Below, in pieces: positions 32,328 to 45,351 of a stretch of DNA of 64,000 nucleotides; the first letter of the stretch is position 1, and every line of letters starts with the position of its first letter. The stretch comes from Procambarus clarkii (lineage: Eukaryota; Arthropoda; Malacostraca; Decapoda; Cambaridae): contig NC_091233.1 of assembly GCF_040958095.1 (NCBI RefSeq), positions 19,416,692-19,480,691 on the forward strand. Reading direction: 5' to 3'. The notes beneath the pieces are model-generated. The model was given only the letters and a program-made list of their open reading frames with translations. It was not told where the DNA came from and did not search any database. A program made the translations under genes and the position numbers.

Positions 32328-32556
32328 AACTGGCCGGCCGAGCGGACAGCACACTGGACTTTTGATCCTGTGGTCCCGGGTTCAATCCCAGGCGCCGGCG
32401 AGAAACAATGGGGAGAGTTTCTTTCACTCCTGTTACCTAGCAGTAAAATAGGTACCTGGGTGTTAGTCAGCTGTCACGGGTTGCTTCCTGGGGGTGAAGG
32501 CCTGGTCGAGGACCGGGCCGCGGGGACACTAAAGCCCGAAATCATCTCAAGATAAC
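32328..32556 (+). mobile_element. tRNA-derived SINE (family 1), full length
   Basis: Head GGCCGGCCGAGCGGACAGC (A-box), B-box GGGTTCAATCCCAGGCGC, body GAGTTTCTTTCACTCC, AGCAGTAAAATAGGTACC, CTGTCACGGGTTGC and CGGGCCGCGGGGACAC, tail ATCATCTCAAGATAAC. This is the cleanest + strand copy. Confidence 0.88.
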
Positions 32557-33734
32557 ACCAACACGCGTGCTAATATCTGAATTTGTGAACGTATGTTATT
32601 CTGTTGGAGCTTTGATAGTAAAGAAGAGTGGCACTCATTCCAGAACTCATGTCTCTTTAATTTGAGACTTTACAGTACACTATTGTGGTGTATTTATGGA
32701 CATCAAATGAATATTTTCCATGGGTGGGAGGATACACAGTTATCCAAATAAATAGTTTTTCTACCAATTTTAGTCCATAACCATTTGGAAAGCAAGACGG
32801 CCTCTACTTTTTTATGGCTATAGCTAATATTTTCAGTTGTTTTGTATCCAGACTTTTCTCTCCATGTTGAAAGGTTCGTTGTGATAGTTATGCCTGGTGC
32901 GTACAAATGGAAAAATTTTCTGCTATTTGAGCATGTTATATGTTGTGTATAGATTTTCTTTTCTTCAGAGCTTAGCTTTTGTGTGCAATTCTCTATTATG
33001 GAATTTAAATGATGCTGTTTTAGTGAACTGATTTATATTCTTATACAGCCCATCCTCCTGTTTTGGTACTACTTATAGTAACAATGAGGACCATAGTATA
33101 TATACCGACGTACAGCGAAATTAGAAAGCAGAAATCTGAATTATTGAGTTGGACAAACCGGGAAAACTATTTTTCATGTGTTGCTTTGACAAACTAACCT
33201 AACCTTCCTAGGCCTAATATAGTAAATGTGTGTGTTATACTAGGCCTAGGAATATTTAAGTTTGTTTTTAGTTTCATTTATTTTTAAAAAGAACTCCTTA
33301 CTAGTCAGTATACCACTATCCAAAAGTTAAGTACGTATGAATTCACGACTATTGACGGCAGTCACAATAGGTACTTTCTAGACAGTAGGATGGGTTATCT
33401 TATATCAGTACAGATACTGATAAACAGTCATAACAATTTATAAGTTTTTGTTACCTTCCTCTGCCTCTTCCTCTTCAATTTGGTATTACAGGTGTTGTTA
33501 AGACATTGAGTTTGTCGTAATATTGTTTGCACGAATACACTTCATTATTTAGAAAATTTGGATGTTGGAAAAACTTGTCCATTATTTAGCCTTCTGTCGG
33601 TACGTTTCAGTATTTGTTTCCTCTCCGAAGTGGCCTTAAACCAGGCGTGTGAGATGCAAGACACACCAAAGCACGTTCCAGAAAACACAGCAACGAGCCT
33701 TCTCTCTCCTACAACATATTTCTGTAGTGTTAAA
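32557..33734. other. No recognised gene
   Basis: AT-rich spacer with short CCTAGGCCTA-type motifs at 33207-33250; no recognised protein or repeat. Confidence 0.5.
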
Positions 33735-34205
33735 TGTAAGATGCTTCATTTCATGTGTGGCACAGACCATTTAATGTATGGTACACACCACTTTATTTAA
33801 TGTGTGGCACAGACCATATAATGTATGGTATGGACCACTTCATTTAATATGTGGCACAGACCATTTAATGTGTGGTACAGACCATTTCATTTAATGCGTG
33901 GTACAGACCACTTCATTTGATGTGTGTCACTGACCACCTCATTTGATGTGTGTAACGGACCACCTCATTTGATGTGTGTCACGGACCACCTCATTTGATG
34001 TGTGTCACGGACCACCTCATTTGATGTGTGTCACGGACCATCTCATTTGACGTGTGTCACGGACCACCTCATTTGACATGTGTCACGGACCACCTCATTT
34101 GATGTGTGTCACGGACCACCTCATTTGATGTGTGTCACGGACCATCTCATTTGACGTGTGTCACGGACCACCTCATTTAATGTGTGGTACAGACCACCGC
34201 ATTTA
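33735..34205. repeat. Minisatellite, units of ~26 bp
   Basis: GTGTGTCACGGACCACCTC followed by ATTTGAT recurs about every 26 bp in the right part. In the left part the units drift to GTGTGGCACAGACCATTTAA and similar. The homogeneity gradient suggests recent expansion at the right end. Confidence 0.85.
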
Positions 34206-34685
34206 GACCTGGTTGTTTCCATGAGGCCTTGGGAGTAACTTCTAGTGGTATGTCGGAATTAGCCATATGGAACATGCTGAGCCTAAAATTGGTGGTTTTA
34301 GTGAATAAATATATATATATATATTTTTTTTTCTGTTATATGGTAAGTCAATGTTCATACACTTCAAAATGCCTTGTTCCTTAGGGTGCCTTAAAGCATA
34401 TTGTATATTACTATTTTTTTTAACAAACTGGGACACCTTGAGGTAAACAATGGGTAATTAAGGCCTAATTAGCCATTATGTATATCATTGTAATCGCAAG
34501 ATACGAAGTGGATCACATAGTCACTAATTCTAACACATTCTAAGGTAATTTGCAGATTTCTCAAATTTTCCAACTGTGAACTCGACCAAAGTATTAATAT
34601 TTAATTTTCATGTACTAGCTTTATCCGATACTGTGGCAGGTGATATTAACTTCACTTCAGTGAGTTTTGTTTCGTGTCGTACGTA
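34206..34685. other. No recognised feature
   Basis: AT-rich spacer with a short (TA)n/T run at 34310-34330. Confidence 0.5.
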
Positions 34686-35065
34686 ATAGCCGAAACTATT
34701 TTATTAGGCCTAGTAGGCAAGGTTTGTTTTGTGTAATAACATACCTATTCTTATCTAAACAAAAATATATTCAGATTTTTATGGATAGATATACTATTGG
34801 TAACATTTATTATCAATTTTTTAGGCCATGTTTTACTTATGTTAAGCAGAGTTTTGGGATAATAGGCATATTTAGGTTAGATCGAGTTGCTAAGAAAGGG
34901 TTGGTCGGGTCAGGTTGCCGAGTAAGGTTGGCCTAAACAAAATGGACCTTGTACATTTAACTAGAAATATACAGTATATTAGTACATTAGAATAAATTGG
35001 TTAGAATGTTAATTTTTAAGGAAATTTGGCTTCTTTGGCAAGTTTGCCTATTAGGTATAACACAT
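34686..35065. mobile_element. MITE of the CCTAATAGGC type, diverged
   Basis: It ends TTTGCCTATTAGGTATAAC and begins near ATTAGGCCTAGTAGGCAAGG. Inner blocks (AAATTTGGCTTCTT) match the left end of 39285-39850 in inverse orientation. Confidence 0.55.
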
Positions 35066-35131
35066 GTACATACAGTACATATGCAGAAATACATGTATAC
35101 AGTATGTGTGTAAAAAAAAAAAAAACATAAC

Positions 35132-35132
<1 letters not shown>

Positions 35133-35173
<41 letters not shown>
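35133..35173. repeat. (CA)n microsatellite
   Basis: About 20 CA units, preceded by an A run at 35112-35124. Confidence 0.95.
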
Positions 35174-35176
<3 letters not shown>

Positions 35177-35744
35177 TATACATATTGTATATACATGCGC
35201 GCACACCAACCCATCCATATGTTTGTACTTTACTATGCTGATATATGTATAGATTAAATTCATTAACATAAATTATAAGTACAAAACAATGACAACAAAT
35301 ATGCAAACTCAACCTAACCCAATCTAGGCCTAATCTAACCTAAGGAATAGGTTAAAGTATGTTAGGTAAAGCCTAAATTAAATAAGGATGGGTTTTTATA
35401 TTAGTTTTTCCCATCCATTTTAATTTTTATTTTCTGATTTTGTTTTATTTCTGTAATTTAGATTTTATGCCCGACTGTTTAAACAAAATCAACTTTTTCA
35501 ACATTCATAATGGTATAGTACCAACATTAAGGATGTAGTGACACAATTATACTCATTAACACAGTCAACCATGTGCTTTCAGAGACACATTTCTAGGATG
35601 GACATTTTTTCCTTTTTAGGTTGTCCAAAAAACTAAGTGAGATTATGAGAGCAGAACTTGCCAACTAGCAGCTCTAGACACTATGCAACTGCTTTGTTTT
35701 GGTGTGTGATGTGGCACTTAAGTATTCATTCTTCTTGTATGTCA
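35174..35744. other. No gene; CCTAA-rich patch
   Basis: 35310-35345 contains several scattered CCTAA/CCTAACC words. They are not an array and not an arthropod telomere repeat. Confidence 0.5.
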
Positions 35745-35845
35745 CAATCGACTTGAGAATGGTCCAGGACGGACTGAAACGTCATTGTCCCTTCACTTTC
35801 TAGTGTGTGGTTTGGTCAACATATTTCAGCCACGTTATTGTGACT
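35745..35845 (+). mobile_element. Single-arm Penelope-tail repeat
   Basis: CGACTTGAGAATGGTCCAGG, GGACTGAAACGTC and TCTAGTGTGTGGTTTGG, then TTTCAGCCACGTTATTGTGA. It is the same tail as 876-945 and the right arms of the fold-back copies. Confidence 0.7.
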
Positions 35846-36669
35846 CCTCATCTGCATCTGTCTGGGATTATCACAGAATTGTCGAAATATCTTTACACAA
35901 TGTCAGTTTTGTGTTGATCGAGATATCTTCATGTAACGAACTCAAAGGGAATTGTTCATGTGACATTTGTAGAGGTGATAATGATAGGTGAGAGTTGCAT
36001 CCATTGGTGTGTGCTGAGTAACAAGCGGGCAAGGCAGTTCTTCCTGATATTTTGAGGGCTAAATCTAGCATCTTTGATTCACCAATACCGAATTAACTTG
36101 TGCCACAAAACCCTTACAAGGTGCCAGTTGCCATCTGCAATTACCTCTTGTATTCTAGTTTCCTTGTGCAATTTTTTACATTAGTTTTGTGAACTATTTT
36201 TTTTTTTGTCATGTAATTACCTTAAATGTAGAGCTCTTAATTAGCCAAGCCATTTAAGGGTTAATGTAATAGAAACCTGCACCAAACTGTCAACTTTCAG
36301 GGCGATTGGAAATTTTGCTCTTTCCGTTGTTCCTTCGACTCGTAGCTCTTGATAAAGTTCTCAGAGAATCCAATTTGTTTTACATCACTCCTCTTTCTGC
36401 TCTTGTATTGGTAGGCTGAATCGTACCAAGGAACTCTAGACTATACTGTAACAGTGCTCTAAAGTTTAGCAAATCTAAGTGCTCTGGATAATTACTTTAA
36501 ATTTAATTTTTGTTCTCACGAATGTGATAAAGCGATAGACGATAAAAATGGTAGGCTTGTAGTTCTTGGAAATGGGAAGAAAATTTTTCTGGTCTGTAAA
36601 TATTTATGAGCAGGGTCTCCATAATGGTGGCAGGAGCTTGAAAAAAATAGTGGTGCCCAGAAAGGAGAT
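35846..36669. other. No recognised gene
   Basis: Short frames only; 36500-36669 may be worn LINE sequence continuous with the next feature. Confidence 0.45.
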
Positions 36670-37062
36670 AAGAGAAGTATGACATTAAATATACATGGAA
36701 AAATACTGGATGACCAGGCCCCAAATTTGTACAATAAAATAACACACTGGAATGAACGCTGTGGTAGGAAATGCAGAATAGCCAGTGAAAAGTAGAGGTG
36801 CCACAAGCACAATCAGAGAACACTGTACGAACATCAGAGGTTCAATATCCTCCAAGCAAGTACTGTATAAGAAAAATTGCAGAACAAAAGTGGACTTCAA
36901 GAAAAAATGAGTTTTCTGCAAGAAGTGCCAGAACAACTAGACTGTAGTGGATTTATGGACCTGCAGGCCACACCAAGCAACAGTGTGTTGGACTAAGCCC
37001 TCACAAATCAAACCTGGTTCGGGGAATTCAAGAACTCCCAGAACCCTCTCCAGGTATTATGT
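36670..37062 (+). pseudogene. LINE C-terminus and 3' end (CR1-like), decayed
   Basis: DNA-level order matches 10060-10380: KILDDQAPNLYNKI, HWNERCGRKCRIA, then GTIREHCTNIRG and the tail CTGCAGGCCACACCAAGC with TCAAGAACTCCCAGAACCC. Frameshifts are present. Confidence 0.65.
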
Positions 37063-37720
37063 ACGTAACAACAGGTGGTATCAGGCCCCTCGGTTATTTA
37101 TTGCACACCAGACAAATGAACTCGACACATACCACCTAGACGTCTATGCACTATCATCAATAGTCATCAAATTCGTAAAAGGATCGGCCGTTACACTATT
37201 GGTGAGTACAAATTTACTCATTTTTACTTTATACTGAATAATTATGGAAGATGACCCAGTTTTGGTCGTTAACCTGAGGTGTCTGGAAAGCAAGTTATTG
37301 CCTGTGTATTTAGTTTAGTTATATATACAGTATATTTATATATAAACACATGATGAGGTTGGTAAAGCAATGGTTACACGTTTTACAGACCCGAGTTAAT
37401 TCCCATAAGATCAAAGTGAATGAAGTGTTTTACTCAATACTGGGGATTTACAATACACACACAAACACACACACACACACGTGGGCTATTTTGATTAGTA
37501 AGTGCTCTTTCTTCCAAAAGGATACACAAAAAACATAAATGTGTATTTCTATCATTTAATGTCTTTTAAGCCCATGGTACCTTGTAGTCTAATATCATAG
37601 TTTATCATTTAGTTTCTAAGCAGCCCACAGAGTACAAACACTGCTCACAAATGTTTCTTTGCCTATAGAATTCCATTTGTTTTCTCCATGAGCAGCAGCA
37701 TGGGCTGCTTTTTACATTGT
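37063..37720. other. No recognised gene
   Basis: 37075-37200 is an open stretch (YHLDVYALSSIVIKFVKGSA) followed by TTGGTGAGTAC, donor-like. With no homology or acceptor it is left uncalled. A (CA)n lies at 37455-37480. Confidence 0.4.
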
Positions 37721-37905
37721 TCAACTTGGCATAGTGGTCTACATTGTTGGCTTACAATTGAGGTACCTGGGTTCAATCCCTTGACAGGACAGAAATCGTT
37801 ACGCACGTTTCCTTTCACCTGATGTGTGTATTCACCTAGGAGAGTTTGGCAATTGATGTGCCATGCATCCTAGGGGATCCCCAATTAATTTTGTTTAATA
37901 TTTTT
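37721..37905 (+). mobile_element. tRNA-derived SINE (family 5)
   Basis: Head CTTGGCATAGTGGTCTAC, TTGGCTTACAATTGAGG anticodon-arm region, B-box GGGTTCAATCCCTTG, body GTTTCCTTTCACCTGATG, ending near TACAGGAAGCCTGT. Confidence 0.7.
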
Positions 37906-37954
37906 TGGATGGGTACAGGAAGCCTGTGAAAATATATTATATATACATATATGT

Positions 37955-38366
37955 TGTACCTAGTAGCCAGAATGCAGTTCTTGGCCTACTATGCAAGTCC
38001 CAATTTGCCTAATAAGGCAAATTTTCTGGAATTTTAATATTTTTCTAATTTTTTTCTTATAAAATGATAGTTATTCATTTAATTTTGTATGAGCTAATTT
38101 TTTTTAATTTGAGTTAAAACTAACGTAGATATATGACCGAACCTAACCAACCCTACCTAACCTAACCTATCTTAATCTAACCTAAACTAACATAATTAAA
38201 TCAATAATTTATGTTCTAATATACTGTAATATAATAATAATACTTAAAATAAACCAATAAGAAATAATTTATTGAAAATACTGTAACGAAAATCATTCGG
38301 CCTATTAGGCAAATCAGGCCTTGCCTAGTAGGCCGAGAAGTGCATTCTGGGTACTAGGTATGACAT
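37955..38366. mobile_element. MITE (GTACCTAGTAGCCAG termini), copy 1
   Basis: Left end TTGTACCTAGTAGCCAGAA, right end TTCTGGGTACTAGGTATGAC. The inverted termini extend about 65 bp (GCCTACTATGCAAG … CTTGCCTAGTAGGCC). It is flanked by TA-rich tracts. Its inside includes CCTAACCAACCCTACCTAAC. Confidence 0.8.
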
Positions 38367-38382
38367 ATATATATATAATGTC

Positions 38383-38885
<503 letters not shown>

Positions 38886-39284
38886 ACAGTATAAGCAAAA
38901 AGACGTCAAGAAAGGTCGGTCTTATTTCGGCATATCCAAGCCTATCACATTTGAAAATGGAAAAGTAACGCCTTAGAAATTTCAAACCCATTTTTTGTTT
39001 TGTTTTGTTATTAAAGGACCCTAAAAGGGTTTGGAAATGTTAAGGCTTTACCACATGTGAAAATGGAAAAGTAGTTTTGGATATATATATCATGCCAAAA
39101 TTTTATATTGTTTATGAATCCATGGCCATATTTGAAGGTTAGTTCACGTACCTATGTATATTAGGAGTTAGAATATGAGGTACTTGACAGTGTCCATCAG
39201 TATAAGGTGTGCATATATTCTCTCTATATGCACAATATTACTGTACAGTATGTATATACTGTACACATACACAGTATATTCCAG
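38886..39284. other. No recognised feature
   Basis: AAATGGAAAAGTA occurs twice (38955, 39060). Plain sequence otherwise. Confidence 0.5.
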
Positions 39285-39850
39285 TATGTGTTGTACCTAA
39301 TAACCAAAGTTGTCTTAAGAAGCCAAATTTCCTTAAACTGTACCAGGTATATATAAACAAAATTAAATTTTATTATATTAATAGATATTTTTATTTTAAT
39401 AGTTCATGTTAGATTTGTTATAGTCTAAAACTGATTGACCAACCTAATGTTACCCATATATGCCCATTATAACTCTGCTTAAGGTGAAACTATGTAGTAT
39501 AATCAATTAGTAATTAATGTTATGAATGTAATTTTTCATTAAAATGTATTTTTTAAGGATATATATATAACAAGTTTATTAGGCAAAACTGACCTTACCT
39601 ACCAGGTTGAGTTGCGCAACCACTTAGATTGGATGGTAGAGTGATGGTCTCGCTTCATGCAGGTCGGCGTTCAATCCCCGACCACCGCAAGTGGTTGGGC
39701 ACCATTCCTCGCCTCTTTCCTTTCCCAAATGCTCATCCTCGTAGCCTTTCTCAAGTGCTACGGTGTCGCAGTGGCTTGGCACTTTCTTCTGATAATTCTC
39801 TTACCTTACTAGGTCTACTAGAGCAGTTCAGGCTATTAGGTGTCATATAA
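39285..39850. mobile_element. MITE of the CCTAATAGGC type, split by a SINE
   Basis: Left terminus TGTTGTACCTAATAACC, right terminus GGCTATTAGGTGTCATA. The block TTTATTAGGCAAAACTGACC precedes the inserted SINE at 39610-39805, and AGGTCTACTAGAGCAG resumes after it. Confidence 0.6.
39610..39805 (+). mobile_element. tRNA-derived SINE (family 4), nested
   Basis: Head TTGGATGGTAGAGTGATGG, B-box GGCGTTCAATCCCCGACC, body GTGGTTGGGCACCATTCC, tail TCGCAGTGGCTTGGCACTTT and TCTGATAAT. Sister copies at 43361-43537 and 62245-62427. Confidence 0.8.
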
Positions 39851-39914
39851 TGTATACAGTTGACATAAACAGTACACATGCATGCATATACATACATACA
39901 TACATATACATACA

Positions 39915-40037
39915 TTTGCAGGCGATGAGTCACAATAATGTGGCTAAAGTATGATGACCAGACCACACACTAGAATGTGAAGGGACAACGACGTTTCGGT
40001 CCGTCCTGGACCATTCTCAAGTTGATTGTGTTCCAAT

Positions 40038-40086
<49 letters not shown>

Positions 40087-40168
40087 ACAATCGACTTGAG
40101 AATGGTCCAGGACGGACCGAAACGTCATCGTCCCTTCACATTCTAGTGTGTGGTCTGGTCATTATACA
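39915..40168. mobile_element. Penelope-tail fold-back repeat
   Basis: Left arm 39950-40030 and right arm 40085-40165 are reverse complements (GACCAGACCACACACTAG / CTAGTGTGTGGTCTGGTC), with a 55-bp unrelated centre. CGATGAGTCACAATAATGTG precedes the left arm. Confidence 0.75.
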
Positions 40169-41180
40169 TACATTCACAAATACATTCATAATGTTTTGTT
40201 TTGAAATTATATTAGTGCTTTGTAACTGCTAATGAGCAAATTGCAATTTTTGTTGTCACTGATGTGGCTATAATGATGTGTTGAGTTACAGTATTTTGAC
40301 AGCTATTGGGATGGTCTGAAATCAAGCTCATTGTGTCTAAATCGTGTTGGTTTTTTAAAGACAGCAATTTGGTATGACGTAGAGTGAAATATTAAAAATC
40401 GAACATGGAACATTTGACATTGATTAGTGCAACTCCACTAGTGAATTTTTTTTCTTAGATTCAGTATTATTTCAATGATGTTGATGTGTGATTATAATCT
40501 GAAAGTATAATGATGCACCACGTGTGTGCGTAGACTGTTAATCCACCCATTAATATTTGAACTGAGGAATTTACAGTACTCTTAGGGCCACAAGTCCCCT
40601 GGGCAAACGACATTGACGTAACATTGAATAAGCGTTGATAACATTGAGCGTACGTTGATTTAACGTTACCAGAGATATTTTTGCCCAGTGGGAAGCTGTC
40701 ACATATGTAGTATTATTATTAAGCCTTTACACTCAATGTTTACCAAGCCAGTCAGTGTCATCCAGTTCATTGCTCTTAAATTATGGTGTTTCATGTTCGT
40801 TTTTTGCGTTTTGACCCTATGAGAAACTGAAACCCTGTAAATATATTTTTGTCTAACAACCCACTATCATCTATGGGTATGAGGGGTCATGTATGTTTAT
40901 CTTTAGGTTCTTTTGTCAATAATATGTATGCATATAAATATAATAAAATTTTAATGAAATTCAGTGTCTTATTAATGAAGAAAAGCCAGAACTTTCACAT
41001 ACACATGCATCCCTACTGTGAAGAGATGAGGAAAGACCTGTGTCTTGCATTGGCTCCGAGTATTATCTAAGATCCGGTTTCTGGCCATATTTCCTGGCTG
41101 GTGTAACATTCATCTCTTATGGAATTTAAAATAAATTTTGACTAGTTATTTGCAGTGTGCATGTAACACACAATTCCTGT
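40169..41180. other. No recognised gene
   Basis: Contains the second copy of the ACGTT-rich repeat at 40590-40692; otherwise AT-rich. Confidence 0.5.
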
Positions 41181-41417
41181 TTGTTGGGGACAGGAAGCCT
41201 GTTCTTAGGCTTTTCTGAGATCCCACTAGGCCAACTACTGACCTTCCCCAAGATGCCACCCCACAACAGTTAACTAATTCCCAGGTGTCTATTTGGTGCT
41301 TGGTGAATGGAGGCAGCAGGTGAAGAAAAATGTGCTCGGCCATTTCTGTCCCACTTGGGGATTGAAGTCGGGATCCTCGATTGCGAGTCGTGGACGTAGA
41401 CCGCTGTACTACAGTAC
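41181..41417 (-). mobile_element. SINE (family 5)
   Basis: On the - strand: head region CAGCGGTCTACGTCC, ACTCGCAATCGAGGATCC, a worn B-box, body TGTTGTGGGGTGGCATCTTG and tail AACAGGCTTCCTGTCCCC. Confidence 0.75.
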
Positions 41418-41429
41418 GCAGTTTGCAAC

Positions 41430-41526
41430 CTCACAAGTCATATTGTGAGGCTTGCAAACAGGCTGTGAGAGCTTGTTGGCTTGTGAGAGCTTGGTCCAAT
41501 AGGCTGTTGCTTGGAGTGGCTTGTGA

Positions 41527-41607
<81 letters not shown>
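41430..41607. repeat. LINE-tail fragment followed by (TA)n
   Basis: 41470-41525 (GGCTGTTGCTTGGAGTGGC) is the - strand LINE tail also at 11745. 41538-41607 is a (TA)n of about 35 units bounded by TG and CA runs. Confidence 0.75.
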
Positions 41608-41609
<2 letters not shown>

Positions 41610-41726
41610 CACACACACACTTTAATATTTTCTTATCATACCACCCCTATTTTTTTTCCTTAAATTTTTAATTTTATTTTATTACATTTCTACATTTTAA
41701 AGTAAACACGCATATAACAATCACTG

Positions 41727-42118
41727 TTCGAAGACCTCATCCAGCTCCTCGGAGATTGGGTGCTTGCCCAAGATACAGCACGCATTTCCTCTCTGGATTG
41801 GGACACTGAGGCGCTGATACAGGAAACTGGCCGCTCTTGAGTCTTTAGTTTTCCCAATGAGTTCCTCATCCACCTCTTTTAGGAACTTAAGCGCACCGAC
41901 GCATAGCTGCAGATACACCGGTGTTCAGTTGAGATAGGGGCGGCAAGGCGCAGGGCAACACCAATACTTAGGGCCCGATGATCCAGGCGGGCACCCAAGA
42001 CAGAATTGGGGACAGCCAACAGGAAGTCCCTAGCATGTGGAGCTTGCACAGTTAGGAGGCGCACTTTGTCCTTCCCAGATGCTGCCTCCAGCAATACTGT
42101 GGCAATGTTCTCCACTAT
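41727..42118 (-). pseudogene. Retroelement polyprotein C-terminus, internally deleted
   Basis: The - strand first encodes RLLTVQAPHARDFLLAVPNS, LGARLDHRALSIGVALRL and APISTEHRCIC (42060-41900). After a jump and frameshift it encodes KTKDSRAASFLYQRLSVPIQ and RGNACCILGK with an acidic end (EELDEVFEQ). The two blocks resemble, in order, the C-terminal part of a reverse-transcriptase-containing element known from many invertebrates, where about 100 residues separate them. That part is missing. Family assignment is from memory and uncertain. Confidence 0.5.
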
Positions 42119-42227
42119 TGGGGCTGTCCTATTTGGCCTGTGTGCAGTCGTTTGGAAAGTTGGTTGAAAGTGAGAGTTGGCAAGATTGTCCCACTAGTAT
42201 AGTATAGTATAGTTTCAGAACTAGTAT

Positions 42228-42296
42228 AGTTTCGTCTGGGATGCTCCCGGACGCAGGTTCGAATCCTCGTCACGGCCCTTGTGGATTTGTTCATTG
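42228..42296 (+). mobile_element. SINE family 3, 5'-truncated
   Basis: CGTCTGGGATGCTCCCGGAC, AGGTTCGAATCCTCGTCACG and CCTTGTGGATTTGTTCA: the head from the anticodon arm to the family-3 junction. Confidence 0.75.
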
Positions 42297-42922
42297 TCCC
42301 ACTGTCCGGCTCCGTCCCTGAACTTGGGATCATGATCATTCTCAAAGTTGAAAGCATTTGTAAAGAAACATTTTTAAAGTTTCATTAAATAGAAATTGCC
42401 AGAACTAGTATAGTTACGTTAAATATGAACTATCAAACTAACAGTTTTGTTAAATATGAACTGCCAAACGAGCAGTTTCGTTAAATAGAAACTATGGATG
42501 CAGTACGTGTAATCGCTCCTCGTAACGAGCGGTACAAGATATGCAAGATCATATCCTGATTAATATGCTGTATACCCCCAGCGCTCCGGAGAATACATCC
42601 TGAGCCAATTAGAATCGGCCACAGATGGTGTACCTGAACATGATTGGTCAGATTTTTAGAGAGTGAGAGCAATGGGTTGCATCAGGAGTGAGGTGATGGC
42701 ATGGCTAACAGTGATAAATATTATTTATTTGAATATTTTCGAACTCTTGTAGGCCTACATAGTGTCATATGAAGGAAGTGCAATAATATAAAGGTGTTTA
42801 TTGCATTATTTTGTAAAGAAATGTAATTTGATTTGGTTTTCTTTTGATTGAACTGAAGCCATGTTATGTTTGTCATACCGAATTTTAAAACGCGTGCGCG
42901 TGCTCGCTCGCTTGCATGCGCT

Positions 42923-42925
<3 letters not shown>
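42297..42925. other. No gene; worn tandem units
   Basis: GTTAAATATGAACT(A/G)(C/T)CAAAC and variants recur at about 37-bp spacing over 42360-42500. The rest has no recognised feature. Confidence 0.5.

Positions 42926-42972
<47 letters not shown>
42926..42972. repeat. (CA)n microsatellite
   Basis: About 22 CA units, flanked by CG/TG-rich ends. Confidence 0.95.
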
Positions 42973-42975
<3 letters not shown>

Positions 42976-43360
42976 GCAGTATTGGTTCACTTTACCTGAT
43001 CTTAAGTCACATCGCTAAAGGTTTTGAACACCGCCAGACGTCTATGTGCATTAGTCACTAAACCCAAGAGCAGTGACGACACGACAGAAAACACTAATTC
43101 GCTCATTAGTATTCTCAACACATTTCTCAACTTTGTGGGCCACGACCCCCGTCCCCTATCTTCGAACACCTGTCCTCCTATCCTTAACTCTCCCTCCCTC
43201 AACTCATACTTTGTCTCTTCCCCCTTCATACTCCCCCACCCCAACACACCCTCTCCCCCCCCCTCTCTCTCTCTCTCTCTCCCCCCCCTCTCCCTTTCTC
43301 CCTTCCCCCCCCCCAACATACACCTTCTCTTCACCAACTATGCACTCGCCCCCACCAATC
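42973..43360. other. C-rich low-complexity stretch
   Basis: Pyrimidine-rich with CTCTCTCTC (43262-43283) and C runs. Open frames across it reflect composition. Confidence 0.6.
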
Positions 43361-43537
43361 ACTTGGGCTGGACGGTAGAGCGACGGTCTCGTTTTATGCA
43401 GGTCGGCGTTCAATCCCCGCCCGTCCCAAAGTGGTTGGGCACCATTCCTTTCCCCCCGTCCCATCCCAAATCCTTATCCTCAACCCTTTCCCAGTTGTAT
43501 ATAGTCGTAATGGCTTACAGCTTCCCCCTGATAATTT
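43361..43537 (+). mobile_element. tRNA-derived SINE (family 4)
   Basis: Head CTTGGGCTGGACGGTAGAGC, B-box CGGCGTTCAATCCCCGCCC, body GTGGTTGGGCACCATTCC, tail TATATAGTCGTAATGGC with CCCCCTGATAATT. Clean copy. Confidence 0.85.
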
Positions 43538-43817
43538 CTCCCCCCCCCACACACACACCCACACACTGCCCACCTCCTCAAACTTTCTCCCAGATTGATT
43601 GATTCTTCCCTGAAACATTAGGGGAGTTAATAAATCATAAATTTATTAGCATAAATCCTCATGCTCTTAAATGTCAGTTCAACACAGCTTCATTTGATGT
43701 TACGTTGTAAACCTGCACCGTAATAGGTTTTAGACTAGTCGTATATGACTTAGACAAGTCGACCAACCAGGTATCAGACTACTGGTTTGAAGAACGCGCG
43801 TCTTCCGTCATATCTAC
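43538..43817. other. No recognised feature
   Basis: C-rich then mixed sequence. Confidence 0.5.
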
Positions 43818-43885
43818 GGGCTCACCATAGCCCGTGCTACTTGGAACTTTATGTTCCAGGTAGCGATTCTTTAACATCATCATTT
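43818..43885 (+). mobile_element. Double-hairpin retroposon tail, type B
   Basis: ACGGGCTCACCATAGCCCGT, then GCTACTTGGAAC…GTTCCAGGTAGC around a TTTAT loop, then ATTCTTTAACATCATCATT. Both stems are intact. Confidence 0.75.
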
Positions 43886-44450
<565 letters not shown>

Positions 44451-44992
44451 GATAGAGACCAGAAGAATAGAGACGGGCCTTGATAACGAAATACTAACAC
44501 AGATTCAGTTTCAGTAAATCCTGTCTCGCAAAAGATAGGCTTCAATGACAGGACGAGATCGAATAAACAGGACACAAAAAGATGGGACGATTGCATATTT
44601 CGGAACGGTCAGAATATCTTCAGTTCAACATGAGAGAAGGTCTCGAGTTGGAGACACGAACCTGGAGTGACGTGGCTGCTAGAGTTCATCATTAATAAAT
44701 GCAATGTAATGAGGTGGCGGCTGGAAACAGGAGGGCACAAGGTACCAAACCTTTCGTGTTAGAGAAGCAGTCTTTGGGACCATCTGTTGTAGGTGGACTA
44801 AATACAGGCTTCATGTTCCTGGCAACAGGGATGTGTGGCATAACATATGTGGAATGTATGCACCGAGATAACCTGTGTATATACACATTCCCTGGTTATC
44901 AATGTATATACACACATTGAGAGTATTTAGTTAGTTCTAGGCTAACACCAAACCAAATTAGTGTAAAATGAGACGGTAGTCGGGTTCAACTT
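44451..44992. other. No recognised gene
   Basis: 44830-44920 holds TGTATATACACA-type short palindromes. 44640-44900 resembles worn retroelement sequence but no motif is clear. Confidence 0.4.
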
Positions 44993-45062
44993 ACGGGATC
45001 ACCATAGCCCGTGCTACATGGACACTTCGTTCTGAGTAGCTAAATCTGAACCAACATCAACC
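44993..45062 (+). mobile_element. Double-hairpin retroposon tail, type B2
   Basis: ACGGGATCACCATAGCCCGT, then GCTACATGGACAC…GAGTAGC, then AAATCTGAACCAACATCAA. The first stem has one mismatch. Confidence 0.7.
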
Positions 45063-45351
45063 GCGTCAACACCATATCCCAGTGGACACAATAGCCAAGG
45101 ATGGCGTTGGTTCGACGTTCCTACTGGATACTACTACTGGTAAGTAGTGGGATAACGAGTATTGACCCTTGGGACAATACTCGTTATCCCACAAATATAA
45201 TATATATATCCCACATATAATACAAAATTATCAACCCTCCCGAATCCCGTCAAACATGACCTGGTGAATGCATCTTGGAATGCACATTTTAGGTAGAAAG
45301 TCCACCAGTATACTATGGTTACATGTTCTGTGATTGAGCTCGCTACAGGTG
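45063..45351. other. No gene; short inverted repeat
   Basis: GGGATAACGAGTATTG (45149) and CAATACTCGTTATCCC (45175) face each other. Possibly part of a small transposon (CCCAGTGGACA nearby). Confidence 0.45.

Noticed and set aside
33735..34205. CRISPR array or coding repeat
   Set aside because: Units are adjacent and drift gradually, with stops in the frames; it is a minisatellite.
38130..38220. Telomere-like CCTAACC words
   Set aside because: They are irregular, lie inside a MITE and recur in its inverted copy; arthropod telomeres would be long TTAGG arrays.
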